Numbered from the stretch's first letter, positions 1-8,973 are shown. The stretch: 64,000 nt of DNA from Devosia sp. FJ2-5-3 (GCF_029201545.1 NZ_CP104007.1:1212501-1276500), one strand, 5' to 3'. Program-made: numbers and translations. The notes: a model not told the origin generated them from the letters alone.

Positions 1-2
1 TA

Positions 3-1682
3 CTGGCATGGCCGGAAATCGCCCGATCCCCGCAACTGGCGCGGTTTCTCGACTATATCGTGCGCCGAAGCCTCGATGGCGAGGAGCAGTCGATCAAGGC
101 TTATTCCATCGCCGTCGACGTGTTCGGGCGCCAGACGGATTTCGATCCCCAGGCAGACCCGATCGTGCGCGTTCAGGCGCGGCGGCTGCGCGGGCTGCTC
201 GAGCAGTATTACGGAGGCCCCGGCGCCGACGACACTGTTCGAATCGAATTGCCAGTGGGGCGCTATGTCCCCGAATTCGTATTTCCCATAGCGTCGGGAG
301 GGGACCAGGGCGTCGCATTGGCGCCGGTTCCACCGACGATCGAGCTTGCCTCGCGAGGACACGTCACCGTCTCATGGTTCGTGCTGCTGGTGATCGCCCT
401 GGGCGCTGCGGCGCTGGCATTTTCGCTTTCGACATGGGGGCCGCGGCAGGAATCGCTCACTCAGGCCGCCGGGGCATTGCAGAGGCCGCGGCTGACCGTT
501 GTCGAGTTTCAGAATTTGACGGGCGAACCGGCAAAGCTGCTCGCCGCGTCGGGCCTCGCCATGGAGGTCGTGACCGATCTCGAGGCGTTCGACACGGTCA
601 ATGTGCGCTTTGCTGGCTCTCCCGACGCGCTGGATGCAGAAGCGGTGCCGAGCGATTTCATCCTGAACGGGCTGGTGCGGCGGAATCCGGCGGAATCGGG
701 TGGGTTGCAATATAGTGTCAGCCTGACCGACCGCTCCAGCGACAGCGTCGTCTGGAGCCGTGCCGTGTCGGTGGCCGCCCCGGCGATCGGGGACAGATGG
801 GCGCTCGACGACGTCTCCATGGACCTGGTGGCCGCGCTGGGAAGCATGCGCGGACCGGTGCATGGACGCGCGCGTGAACTGCTGGCGCAATATTCGATCG
901 AGGGGCAGGAAAACGCCTATCTCTGCCGCATGCTGTTCGACATCTATCGGGACACCAGCGCCTTTTCGGCGGCGGAGCGGGCGCAGGCCTGCTTCGGAAA
1001 ACTGATCGAGCGCGACCGGCAGACCGGACCGGTTCTGGCGGCGGTGGCCAGCCTGACGGCCGAATTGGCCAGGGCCACGCCGCCATCGGAGCGCGCGGAG
1101 CGATTGGCGCGCGCCTCGGAGCTGATGGCCGATGCCCTGCGCAGAGCCCCCACCAATGCCTTTGTCTGGGAACAGCGCGCCCGGCTTTACGAGTTGATGG
1201 GGGAGCACGACAATGCCGAGGCGGCCTATGGCTCTTCGCTTCAGCTCAATCCAGCGAGCATGGATGCCCTGGCGGCGCGGGCTCGGCACCTGGCGCTGAT
1301 CGGGCGACTGCAAGAGGCGGCGCCCATGGCCAGGCGCACGATAGAGGGGGCGCCATCTCCGCCGCGCTGGTATATGGCGGTGCCGGCGCTGGAGGCGCTC
1401 AGCAAATCCGACTACGAAGCGGCGTTGCAATATGCCGAGATCTATTCGCAGTCCGACCGGGAGCTCGGCCCGATCTTTGCGATCCTTGCGGCGCAGGGGC
1501 TGGGCGACGGGGAAATCGTCAATCTCTACCTGCCGCGCGTCCTGGAAGTGCCCAGCTTTCGGGCGAATGGGATCCTGCCCCATCTGCGCGCGCGGATTGC
1601 GGATGGCCAGTTCATCACGCGGGTGCGCCGATCCCTCGAGGCAGCAGGCGTTCAGGCGGCGGCGCTGACCGGGCCATTCTAG
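3..1682 (+). CDS. Membrane-anchored TPR protein with adenylate-cyclase-type N-terminal domain (5' partial)
   Basis: The frame is open to the left edge. The codons before the first possible start (GTG at 60) already read as family sequence (SPQLARFLDYIV), so the true start lies outside the window. The N-terminal module (IKAYSIAVDVFGR, DFDPQADPIVRV, ARRLRGLLEQYY) is the small DNA-binding-like domain found at the front of many rhizobial proteins annotated as adenylate cyclase or TolB-like. One membrane helix follows at about 369-437. Next comes a TolB/FlgO-like segment (LTVVEFQNLTGEPAK), then a helical C-terminal half with tetratricopeptide-like repeats around 1100-1350. No cyclase catalytic domain is visible. 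A role as a signalling or envelope-stress scaffold is inference. Confidence 0.75.
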   Translation: MAWPEIARSPQLARFLDYIVRRSLDGEEQSIKAYSIAVDVFGRQTDFDPQADPIVRVQARRLRGLLEQYYGGPGADDTVRIELPVGRYVPEFVFPIASGGDQGVALAPVPPTIELASRGHVTVSWFVLLVIALGAAALAFSLSTWGPRQESLTQAAGALQRPRLTVVEFQNLTGEPAKLLAASGLAMEVVTDLEAFDTVNVRFAGSPDALDAEAVPSDFILNGLVRRNPAESGGLQYSVSLTDRSSDSVVWSRAVSVAAPAIGDRWALDDVSMDLVAALGSMRGPVHGRARELLAQYSIEGQENAYLCRMLFDIYRDTSAFSAAERAQACFGKLIERDRQTGPVLAAVASLTAELARATPPSERAERLARASELMADALRRAPTNAFVWEQRARLYELMGEHDNAEAAYGSSLQLNPASMDALAARARHLALIGRLQEAAPMARRTIEGAPSPPRWYMAVPALEALSKSDYEAALQYAEIYSQSDRELGPIFAILAAQGLGDGEIVNLYLPRVLEVPSFRANGILPHLRARIADGQFITRVRRSLEAAGVQAAALTGPF

Positions 1683-1717
1683 GCGCGTTACCGGGGCAGG
1701 CGTGGAAGCGCTTTCGT

Positions 1718-2050
1718 TCAGTGCGAGCTGGACTGGCTGAAAAGGTTGATGACCAGGACGCCGGCGAGGATCAGGCCGATGCCGATCAGGGCCGGCAGGT
1801 CGAGCGTCTGGCCATAGGCGAAATAGGCGATGATCGACACCAGGATGATGCCGACGCCGGACCAGATGGCGTAGCCGATGCCGACCGGAATGGTCTGCAG
1901 GGCCAGCGAGAAAAAGTAGAAGGTGATGGCATAGCCCACCACGACCACGATGGTCGGGCCAAGCTGGGTAAAGCCGGCCGAGGCGCGGAGAAACGAGGTG
2001 GCGATCACCTCGCCGACAATGGCGATGGCGAGGTAAACCGCTCCGTTCAT
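1718..2050 (-). CDS. Small multidrug resistance (SMR) efflux protein, EmrE/Qac type
   Basis: 110 residues with four membrane helices, the usual SMR length. The essential membrane glutamate is at residue 14 (AIVGEVIA), and the signature IGYAIWSGVGI carries Trp63; both positions match EmrE. The WSGVGI form favours the Qac-type drug or quaternary-cation exporters over the guanidinium (Gdx) branch. Its ATG overlaps the murD2 stop by four bases (ATGA), so it is probably the last gene of a murL-murD2-SMR operon. Substrate unknown. Such proteins work as antiparallel dimers in the inner membrane, exchanging a cation for protons. Confidence 0.9.
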   Translation of the reverse strand: MNGAVYLAIAIVGEVIATSFLRASAGFTQLGPTIVVVVGYAITFYFFSLALQTIPVGIGYAIWSGVGIILVSIIAYFAYGQTLDLPALIGIGLILAGVLVINLFSQSSSH

Positions 2051-3348
2051 CGCGCGATCTTTCCGAAGAGAGTGCGGCTGAGGTCGATGAAGCGGGTGCC
2101 GCGTTCCTCGAAATTCTTGAACTGGTTGTAGGACGGTGCGCCGGGCGAGAGAATGATGGTGTCGAAGCGATCGGTCTGGGTGGCAAGCCAGGCCATGGCT
2201 GCGTCGAGATCGGCGGCTTCGAAAACGGCGATCGACTGGGCGACCGCGCGGGCGGCGCAGGCGAGGCGCTCGCCGGTGACCGGCAGGGTCACGAGGGTGG
2301 TGACGCCATGGCGGGGGAGCAGGGTGGCCAGTTCGGCATAGTCCTGCTCGCGCTCGTGCCCGCCGCCGATCAGCGCGATGCGGCGGCCGGGATAGGCAGC
2401 GAGCGCGGCCTTGGTAGCCTCGGGCGTGGTGGAGATGGAATCGTCAACGACTGTCACCGCGCCAAAGACATGCTCTTCGAGGCGATGGGGCAGGGGCCGG
2501 AAGGCGGCGATGCCGGCGAGGACGCCTTCCATGGTGCCGCCGACCGCCAGCGCGATCTGGGCCGCGAGCCGGGCATTGTCCAGATTATGCGCGCCGCGCA
2601 GGCGGGAGTGGGCGGCTGCGCTTTCGATGGCCAGTTCCTGATCGGACGTGAGCTCGCTCACCAGACGGCGATGGTCGCGGACCGCGTGGGCGACTCGGGC
2701 ATTGCCGCGGGCAGCCGCGCCGAGGGCCACGGCGAGATTGCCCTCACGATCGACCAGGTGAAGCTTGTCGGCATAATAGCGATCGACCGATCCGTGCCAG
2801 TCGACATGTTCGGGATAGAGATTGGTGATCGCTGCAAGATCGGGCAGGAAATCCATGTCGGCGGTCTGGTAGCTCGAGAGTTCAAGCACGACTACGGCAT
2901 GCTTGTCGGCGATATCGAGAGGGGCGAGGCCGACATTGCCGGCGAGGCCCGCATCGATGCTCGAGCGATCGAGCATGAGGTGGGCCAGCGTGGCCGTGGT
3001 CGACTTGCCCTTGGTGCCGGTGATGGCGACGATGGTGCGGCCTTCGCCATAGGCCCGGCCCCAGAGATTGAGATTGGAGGTGACGGGGATGCCGGCGGCC
3101 TCTGCCTCGGCAAAGACGGGCTTGTAGCGCGAGACGCCAGGACTCTTGACGATGAGCGCGATCTTTTCGTCAGCGAAGGCGGCGGGCAGATCGGCGGGCG
3201 GGAGAAATTCGGTGTCCGGAAGATCGGCCGTGCCGCTATCGACGGTGACGTAGACTTTCAGCCCGGGCGCCCGCTCGGCGAGGAAACGGCGCGTCGACAG
3301 GGCTTCACGTCCCGCGCCATAGAGCAGGACCGGACCTTCAAACCGCAT
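2047..3348 (-). CDS. murD2: UDP-N-acetylmuramoyl-L-alanine--L-glutamate ligase (MurD2 type)
   Basis: A 433-residue Mur ligase: Rossmann-like N-terminus (LLYGAGREALSTRR), ATP-binding loop ITGTKGKST at about residues 109-117, the ELSSYQ segment and NLYPEHVDWHGS in the central domain, then the C-terminal ligase domain (HRLEEHVFGAVTVVDDSISTTPEAT). By sequence alone this could be an ordinary MurD. The call to MurD2 rests on its partner: the upstream gene is MurL and overlaps it by 11 bases. In Xanthomonas oryzae MurD2 adds L-glutamate to UDP-MurNAc-L-Ala and MurL then inverts that residue to D-Glu. Whether a standard murD exists elsewhere cannot be seen here. Confidence 0.85.
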   Translation of the reverse strand: MRFEGPVLLYGAGREALSTRRFLAERAPGLKVYVTVDSGTADLPDTEFLPPADLPAAFADEKIALIVKSPGVSRYKPVFAEAEAAGIPVTSNLNLWGRAYGEGRTIVAITGTKGKSTTATLAHLMLDRSSIDAGLAGNVGLAPLDIADKHAVVVLELSSYQTADMDFLPDLAAITNLYPEHVDWHGSVDRYYADKLHLVDREGNLAVALGAAARGNARVAHAVRDHRRLVSELTSDQELAIESAAAHSRLRGAHNLDNARLAAQIALAVGGTMEGVLAGIAAFRPLPHRLEEHVFGAVTVVDDSISTTPEATKAALAAYPGRRIALIGGGHEREQDYAELATLLPRHGVTTLVTLPVTGERLACAARAVAQSIAVFEAADLDAAMAWLATQTDRFDTIILSPGAPSYNQFKNFEERGTRFIDLSRTLFGKIAR

Positions 3349-4669
3349 AGGCTGCGACCTTTGCGGCGAGAGCGGGTGGAAGGTGGTGGTCGTGGCTGTC
3401 GGTCAGGCATTCTGCCATGGCCAGTTGCAACTTTTCCTCGCCATATTGGGCGAAAAGATCGGCCTTGATCGCCTTCACGACGGCCGTCTGATGCCAGTCG
3501 GCATGGCGGGTGAGCGTATAGAAACACGCTGCCGCCTCAAGGATTTCTCCGACGCACTCCCAGGGCTTCTGCCCGGCAAGACCGGCCAGTTCGCGGAAGG
3601 AGCGCTCGTTTTCGGCCTTGTCGAGCAGATCCTGGCCGAAGATCGAGACGAGCCGCTCCTTGGCCATGAAGGGGGCGAAGATCAGGAAGACGAAATGGCA
3701 TTTCGGGCATTCGCCGCACCAGAGCGGACCGTCATTGCCGTTGAGGCGGAAATTGCGGTTGCAGCTCGAAAAGACGCGGTCGAACTTGCCGCCCTGGGTG
3801 AAGAGCGAGGCGATGCGCGCCTCCGAATAGGGGCGCAGCAGGGAGAAGTATTTGAGCGCGCCGCCAGTGGCATCGGCGAGGATGCCGGCGATCAGGAGTT
3901 CAAAGCCGAGGGATTTGGAATGCTGGTGATTGGTCTCGCGCCCGTCGAAGACGACATTGCCCTCACTGGCCGAACGCTCATTGGAGAGCACGATCTGGTC
4001 ATAACCGAACAGAACGGCGCAGAGGGAGGCGATCATCGAATTGATGGCGGTCGAGGGGACATGGCCATTGTAATAGCCCGGCTCTTTCCCCAGCCGGATC
4101 ATCTCGGCGTCCAGCGTGCGGGTCACATATAGAGGCGCCTTGCCGATGGCGTCGATGGAGGTGACGATGGGGCCCTTTGGATTGACGGCGAACGGGGTGA
4201 AGTCGACCCCGACATGGCTGAGGAGATCGACGCTGACGAGGGAATCCTTACCCCCGCCAATCGGCAGGAGGCTGCGCGGGGGAAGATCCAGGGCGGGCCT
4301 TCGCGGCTCGATGTCGGTCGGGGTGTCGAGCGTCAGGCGGCCGAAACGCGCCAGATTGTTGCGGGCATAAAATTCGCCGAGGCCATTTTCATAGATGTCG
4401 ATGACGAAGGCGCGCTCGGCCTCGCTGAGGGCGATTTCGGGCGCTTCGATATGGAACGGCGCGCGCAGCTTGAAATAGCTGACGCCGAGGACGAATGCGG
4501 TGAGATCGAGCAGTTTCTTGAACGCGGGTGTGGCCGCCGCGGCACTGTCCGTCACCTTCGGCAGGGTCAAGACTTCGGTGAAGCTGAGATCGCCCAGCGC
4601 ATAGGGAAAGCGCGCCTCGCCGCTGGCGGGATCAAAGGAGGGGCGGAGGATGCGGAAGGTCTCGGTCAC
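3338..4669 (-). CDS. murL: UDP-MurNAc-L-Ala-L-Glu epimerase MurL
   Basis: About 443 residues, close to known MurL (around 450). Recognisable blocks (numbered from an in-frame TTG at 4675) are the PP-loop-like IGGGKDSLVS near 139-148, YNGHVPSTAINS near 202-213, the very characteristic SNERSASEGN near 231-240, NHQHSKSLGFE, FSSCNRNFRL, and a CxxCxxC cluster WCGECPKCHF at C320, C323 and C326. MurL uses ATP and Mg to epimerise the terminal L-Glu of UDP-MurNAc-L-Ala-L-Glu, replacing glutamate racemase. Start uncertain: GTG at 4669 has GCGAG about seven bases upstream, and TTG at 4675 is the alternative. First gene of the murL-murD2-SMR operon. Confidence 0.88.
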   Translation of the reverse strand: MTETFRILRPSFDPASGEARFPYALGDLSFTEVLTLPKVTDSAAAATPAFKKLLDLTAFVLGVSYFKLRAPFHIEAPEIALSEAERAFVIDIYENGLGEFYARNNLARFGRLTLDTPTDIEPRRPALDLPPRSLLPIGGGKDSLVSVDLLSHVGVDFTPFAVNPKGPIVTSIDAIGKAPLYVTRTLDAEMIRLGKEPGYYNGHVPSTAINSMIASLCAVLFGYDQIVLSNERSASEGNVVFDGRETNHQHSKSLGFELLIAGILADATGGALKYFSLLRPYSEARIASLFTQGGKFDRVFSSCNRNFRLNGNDGPLWCGECPKCHFVFLIFAPFMAKERLVSIFGQDLLDKAENERSFRELAGLAGQKPWECVGEILEAAACFYTLTRHADWHQTAVVKAIKADLFAQYGEEKLQLAMAECLTDSHDHHLPPALAAKVAAYAV

Positions 4670-4779
4670 GGGCAACTCGCTGGCTTTGCACCATCATATA
4701 GGTGATTTGCCATTGCGGCGGGAGTGGGGGTCTTGCATAGCGCCCCCACGCCTTTTGCCATTGCGCGGCCAGTCAGGCG

Positions 4780-5169
4780 CTAGCGCGCGGGCGGCGAAGA
4801 AAAGGTGGCGAGATAGGCGATGACGTTTGCCACATCTTCGGGCTTGGACAGCCCCGTGAAGGCCATTCTGGTCCCGTTGACCACGGTACGCGGCTTGGTG
4901 ATGAATTTGGTGAGCGTTTCGACGTCCCAGACGACTCCAGCCTGACCGGCTTCGATCATGCCGTCCGAATATTGAACGCCTTCGAGCGACGCCGCGGGCC
5001 GGCCGATCAAGTTGTCGAGCGCAGGAGCAGTGTCGCTTTCACCACTGAGCGAATGGCAACCTGCGCATCTTTCGTTGAAAACCGTCTCGCCCATCACCGC
5101 GTCGCCCTGCGCCGCCGTGCCCCCGACGCTGGCGATCAGGGCGGTAATGGCGATGGATGTCCGAAGCAT
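4780..5169 (-). CDS. Class I c-type cytochrome (cytochrome c2-like)
   Basis: 129 residues from an ATG at 5169 that follows a strong GGGAGGT ribosome site; a longer frame to 5208 lacks such a site. A signal peptide (MLRTSIAITALIASVGGTAA) directs it to the periplasm. One haem site CAGCH is present, and a distal methionine is likely in TRMAF near the C-terminus. The pattern fits a small soluble electron carrier, such as one between the bc1 complex and a terminal oxidase. It lies 110 bases upstream of murL on the same strand, so co-transcription is possible but no functional link is obvious. Confidence 0.88.
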   Translation of the reverse strand: MLRTSIAITALIASVGGTAAQGDAVMGETVFNERCAGCHSLSGESDTAPALDNLIGRPAASLEGVQYSDGMIEAGQAGVVWDVETLTKFITKPRTVVNGTRMAFTGLSKPEDVANVIAYLATFSSPPAR

Positions 5170-5399
5170 TTTTCGACCTCCCAGACGGGATCGTATCCGG
5201 CACATCAATCCGCATTGTGACCGGCGGAGTGGGCCGTTCTCATCCGGGAATATCAGTTCGAGGTAACTCCAGCGATGCTCCGGCGTACGAGTTTGTTGCC
5301 CGGTCGTCCGAAAACGAGGGCTGCCAGTTTCCGCCCCTGTTGTTGGCAGTGCGCCATCACCACGGTAAGCTTTACCCCCCGGAATTCAGCGTGGACCCA

Positions 5400-5903
5400 A
5401 TGATGTTATCTCATCCTGGCGCGGCCATACGTTCGGGCGTGATCGACGATTTTCCTGTGCTCGTCGATCTCCAGCGGCGGGCGTCCCTCGCCGGCTATCC
5501 CGAGCCGGTACGCAGCGTTCTGGCGGCAAATCCGGCACTGGTCGACCAGAGCTTTCGCCCCGAATGGTTCTCCGGCGATCAGGTCAGAGTGGCGATTGAT
5601 GCGGAGGAGGGCATTGCCGGCTTCGCTGTGCTCGCGCGGTCCGGGGACGAGACCGAGCTCGTCGCGCTGTTCGTCGACCCCGGCCACTGGAAACGCGGCA
5701 TTGGGAGGTCACTTGTTGAGGCGGCGGCCACATTGGCGTCACGGTGGGTAGAGACCGAGATTTTCGTTCTGGCCAACCCGCTGGCACTGGGTTTCTACAC
5801 GTCGGTGGGGTTCGTCCATGATCGGTATGTGGACATGCGCAACGCACCCGCCGTTCCACGGATGATCCTCAAAATACCCCGGCCGCTGTCGGCGGACGAC
5901 TAA
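5400..5903 (+). CDS. GNAT-family N-acetyltransferase
   Basis: A 167-residue GNAT domain: N-terminal helix segment AAIRSGVIDDFPVLVDLQRRA, then LVALFVDPGHWKRGIGRSLVEAAA containing the acetyl-CoA loop (RGIGRSL), then FYTSVGFVHD. The frame is open from 5157, but that part would overlap the start of the divergent cytochrome gene and does not look like family sequence. Starts at 5400 or 5403 (tandem ATG) are therefore preferred, though the ribosome site is weak. Acceptor substrate unknown. Confidence 0.75.
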   Translation: MMLSHPGAAIRSGVIDDFPVLVDLQRRASLAGYPEPVRSVLAANPALVDQSFRPEWFSGDQVRVAIDAEEGIAGFAVLARSGDETELVALFVDPGHWKRGIGRSLVEAAATLASRWVETEIFVLANPLALGFYTSVGFVHDRYVDMRNAPAVPRMILKIPRPLSADD

Positions 5904-5913
5904 TCTACCGCGC

Positions 5914-6804
5914 TCAATAAATTCGCATCTGCATGCGCATGACGATGTCCTGGCCGAGGCGCTGGAAGCCGAATTCGCGCATGGTGCAGTGCCAGCCATC
6001 GCCTTCGCGCTCGATGCGGAAGAGATTGTAGCGGGCGGGATCGTCGATGGTGCCGCCCTGGGCGGCGCTGGCAGCGGCGACGCCGACCACCGGCACTTCG
6101 TGCTTGAGGCCCGGGATATGGTGGATCGAGGAGCGGTGCGTGTGTCCGTGCAGGACCAGCTCGGCCCCTTCCTTGGCAATCACCTGGCGGAAGAGCCTGT
6201 GGCCCTTGAGCCCGAAGGAGGGGTGCTGGAGCTCGGCGTTTGGCGGGTGATGGATGAGCACGACGCGGAAATAGCCGGCATCGCCGAGAAGTTTCAGCAT
6301 GCGCTCGAGCCGGGCTGCCTGCTTTTCCTCAAAGCGACCGACGGCGAAGAAGGGAGGCGTGGGCACGGCGCTGGAACAGGAAACGATAGCGACATCGCCA
6401 ACGCGGCGCACGAAGGGGAAGGCCGCGCCTTCGAGTGTCTCGCCCTGGAGGTAGGGGCCCCAGAGATCACGGGCCAGTTCCAGCGCGCCCGGCACATAGG
6501 CGTCGTGATTGCCGGGGCAGACGGCGATCTTGTCGCTTTCGCCGAGGCCGCGCAGCCAATCGCCGGCCCGCGCCACTTCGTCGGGCAGGGCAAGATTGGT
6601 GAGATCGCCGGTGACCGCGGTAAAGTCGGCGTTCTGGGCCTGCATATGGGTGACGAGGCGGGTCAGGGTCTCGCTGTTGAGCTCCCCGTGTCGCTTGAGC
6701 TTCCAATTGAGAAAGCCCGTCAGGCGCTTCCCAACAAGATTTCTGACGGATACCGCCGGCATGGGCGACAGATGCAGATCGGAGATGTGGGCGAGAGTTA
6801 TCAT
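5914..6804 (-). CDS. Calcineurin-like metallophosphoesterase
   Basis: About 296 residues beginning MITLAHISDLH, the first metal motif (DxH) of the family. The other blocks follow in order: VTGDLTN (GDL), CPGNHDAY (GNHD), LIHHPP and HGHTHRSS (GHxH). The layout resembles the cAMP phosphodiesterase CpdA/Icc group, but substrate cannot be assigned. A longer frame to 6942 exists; I chose 6804 because the family begins directly with the beta-strand carrying the DxH motif. The start has no strong Shine-Dalgarno sequence. Confidence 0.85.
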   Translation of the reverse strand: MITLAHISDLHLSPMPAVSVRNLVGKRLTGFLNWKLKRHGELNSETLTRLVTHMQAQNADFTAVTGDLTNLALPDEVARAGDWLRGLGESDKIAVCPGNHDAYVPGALELARDLWGPYLQGETLEGAAFPFVRRVGDVAIVSCSSAVPTPPFFAVGRFEEKQAARLERMLKLLGDAGYFRVVLIHHPPNAELQHPSFGLKGHRLFRQVIAKEGAELVLHGHTHRSSIHHIPGLKHEVPVVGVAAASAAQGGTIDDPARYNLFRIEREGDGWHCTMREFGFQRLGQDIVMRMQMRIY

Positions 6805-7004
6805 CGGAAGGGTTTGTGCCAGATGGCCCGCCACATGAAAACGGTCAATTGCACATGGCAGCTTCTTTTCGGGTGAATGAATGGTGAGCCGGGCCTCAGA
6901 AACGCTTTGTGCCGAGGATCGGCTCCACCCTATTTGTCGCAAAACAGCTATCGACTTTTCAGCTGGAGCGTTTACCCGTGGGGCAATTGCAGGAGTGCTG
7001 CCCC

Positions 7005-7478
7005 ATGATGAATCGGTTTCAGCGCGTGCGCGCCAAGGTCTTCCTCAACATTGTTGGGTTGATGCGACGCATGACGATCGGCACGCGCGTGATGCTGGTG
7101 GATGGCAACAAGGTTTTCCTGATCCGCCACACCTATGTGCCCGGCTGGCAGTTTCCCGGCGGCGGCATCGAGCCCGGGGAGACGGCGGAAGTGTCCGGCG
7201 CGCGCGAAGTGCTCGAGGAAACCGGCTATCGGGTGACCGGGCCGATGGAGCTCTTCGGCATCTACCACAATACCAGCCCGGTCACGAACCGCGACCATGT
7301 GCTGTTTTATGTGGCGCGCAGCCATGAGTTCGTGTTCGAGCGGAAGAAGGACCACGAGATCGCCGAGCATGGTTGGTTCGAGATCACCAAGCTGCCCGAA
7401 GGGGTGACGCCGGCGACCTCGCAACGGATCGACGAAGTGTTCGATGGTGCGCCAAGGCGGGATGTCTGGGGGTATTGA
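7005..7478 (+). CDS. Nudix hydrolase
   Basis: 157 residues from tandem ATGs at 7005, with AGGAG nine bases upstream. The Nudix box is intact: GGGIEPGETAEVSGAREVLE followed by ETGY. The sequence preceding the box (IRHTYVPGWQFPGG) is typical of small housekeeping Nudix enzymes that hydrolyse nucleoside diphosphates linked to another group. It runs divergently from the phosphoesterase. Substrate unknown. Confidence 0.88.
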   Translation: MMNRFQRVRAKVFLNIVGLMRRMTIGTRVMLVDGNKVFLIRHTYVPGWQFPGGGIEPGETAEVSGAREVLEETGYRVTGPMELFGIYHNTSPVTNRDHVLFYVARSHEFVFERKKDHEIAEHGWFEITKLPEGVTPATSQRIDEVFDGAPRRDVWGY

Positions 7479-7496
7479 GGTTGTCGATGGTGGCCA

Positions 7497-7654
7497 AGTA
7501 GACCCCCACCCGGCCTCCCCCTGGCAGGGGGAGGAGAAGAGGGGCTCACTGGCGTCGTTGTCCACGATGTCATTCCCGCGCAAGCGGGAACCCCTGTTAA
7601 ACGGGGGTCCCCGCTTTCGCGGGGATGACCGGTGGGATTTTTGCCCTCAGGCAC
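7497..7654. repeat. Intergenic C/G-rich hairpin plus GTCAT...ATGAC palindromic repeat
   Basis: Two short interspersed elements sit between convergent genes. At about 7503-7535 a C-rich and a G-rich arm (CCTCCCCCTGGCAGGGGGAGG) can pair. At 7569-7629 is a 61-bp palindromic element beginning GTCATTCCCGCG and ending CGCGGGGATGAC, with inner GCGGGAACCCC and GGGGGTCCCCGC. The same palindromic element recurs at 24896, 25103, 25313, 63417 and 63626. It may act as a transcription boundary. Confidence 0.75.
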
Positions 7655-8614
7655 TCAATCCAGAAACGGCAGTTCCGGGCCGATCGGGATGATGCGCGTG
7701 GGGTTGATGGTGGGGTGGCTCCAATAATAGTGCGTGCGGATGTGGTCGAGATCGACCGTTTCCTTGACGCCGGGCACCTCGTAGAGCGCTTTCAGATAGT
7801 GCGAGATGTTCTTGTAGTCGGCGATGCGCCGGCGGTTGCACTTGAAGTGGCCGACATAGACGGCGTCGAAGCGCACCAGCGTGGTGAACAGTCGCCAATC
7901 GGCCTCGGTGATGCTGTCGCCGGTGAGATAGGCGCTTTCGCCCAGAATATCCTCGACCCAGTCAAGGGCGGCGAAGAGCTTTGAGACCGCCTCGTCATAG
8001 GCGTCCTGGGCGGTGGCGAAGCCCGCCTTGTAGACGCCATTGTTGATGTCGTCATAAACGCGGGCGTTGATCTCGTCGATCCGGGGCCGCAGCTCTTCGG
8101 GATAGTAATCGTCCGTGTTGCCGGTCAGCTCGCTAAAGGCCGAGTTGAACATGCGGATGATTTCGGAGCTTTCGTTGGAAACGATCTTGCCGGTCTTCTT
8201 GTCCCAGAGCACCGGCACGGTGACGCGGCCGGTATAGTCGGGCTGGGCTTCGGTGTAGATCTGCCAGAGGAAATCCTTGCCGAACAGGGCGTCGCCGGTC
8301 GAGCCGGAGGCCTTGTCGAAGCTCCAGCCGGTTTCGTCCGGCATTTTGGGCGAGACGACGGAGACCGAGATCAGATCGTCCAGTTCCTTGAGCTTGCGCA
8401 GGATGAGGGTGCGGTGCGCCCAGGGACAGGCGAGGGACACATAGAGATGGTAGCGGCCTGCTTCGGCGGGGAAGCCGCCTTCGCCACTGGGGCCGGGGCT
8501 GCCGTCAGGGGTGATCCAATTGCGGAAGCCGGCATTGGAGCGCACGAATTTCCCGCCGCTCTTTTTGGTGTCGTACCACTGGTCCGACCACTTTCCGTCG
8601 ATCAATTGTCCCAC
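7655..8614 (-). CDS. yqjG: Glutathionyl-hydroquinone reductase (Xi-class glutathione transferase)
   Basis: 319 residues from GTG at 8614, preceded by AAAGGGA. This gives the N-terminus MGQLIDGKWSDQWYDTKKSG, which matches E. coli YqjG closely. The catalytic cysteine is in LYVSLACPWAHRT, followed by RVTVPVLWDKK, IVSNESSEIIRMFN, YDDINNGVYKAGFATAQ and ETVDLDHIRTHYY, all hallmarks of the Xi class. The enzyme reduces glutathionyl-hydroquinones using glutathione in the cytoplasm. A longer frame to 8659 is rejected because family proteins start at MGQLIDG. Confidence 0.95.
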   Translation of the reverse strand: MGQLIDGKWSDQWYDTKKSGGKFVRSNAGFRNWITPDGSPGPSGEGGFPAEAGRYHLYVSLACPWAHRTLILRKLKELDDLISVSVVSPKMPDETGWSFDKASGSTGDALFGKDFLWQIYTEAQPDYTGRVTVPVLWDKKTGKIVSNESSEIIRMFNSAFSELTGNTDDYYPEELRPRIDEINARVYDDINNGVYKAGFATAQDAYDEAVSKLFAALDWVEDILGESAYLTGDSITEADWRLFTTLVRFDAVYVGHFKCNRRRIADYKNISHYLKALYEVPGVKETVDLDHIRTHYYWSHPTINPTRIIPIGPELPFLD

Positions 8615-8973
8615 CTTGGGTCCCTTTCGGTCATCTTGCTGTCGGCATTGTCGGTTCACATTATCGAACCAATGCGCGAGTTCACGTGTTGGTCTTCACG
8701 TAGGCGGAATGACCGCCAGAGAAAAGGCCGCGCGGACGCAACAATGCGTTGTGCATTTGTGACACAGAGCGGCCCGGACGAGGAATTTCCGGCATGACCC
8801 ACACATTCCCATTTACGCGCATCCATGCTGGTGCTAATGCGGATTCAGACGTGGAGGCGTCCAGGATGGTGAAGGTTTTGCTGGTGATCCGACGACCCTA
8901 GGCGGTCGTTAAATGCGACCCCGTGACGGCGGTCGTCTCGTTTCCCTGCGCACCTTTCCGGATCTTTTGTCCC
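8615..8973. other. 359-bp intergenic region between divergent genes
   Basis: No recognised gene. It should contain the promoters of yqjG and the following GNAT. One 35-codon plus-strand frame (8794-8901, MTHTFPFTRIHAG) begins nine bases after GAGGAA, a good ribosome site, but nothing else supports it. An inverted pair GACGACC/GGTCGTT lies near 8890-8911. Confidence 0.5.

Noticed and set aside
372..2186. 604-residue minus-strand open frame
   Set aside because: It is a shadow of the TPR gene and the SMR/murD2 region in a GC-rich genome; composition is Arg/Pro-rich and no domain is visible.
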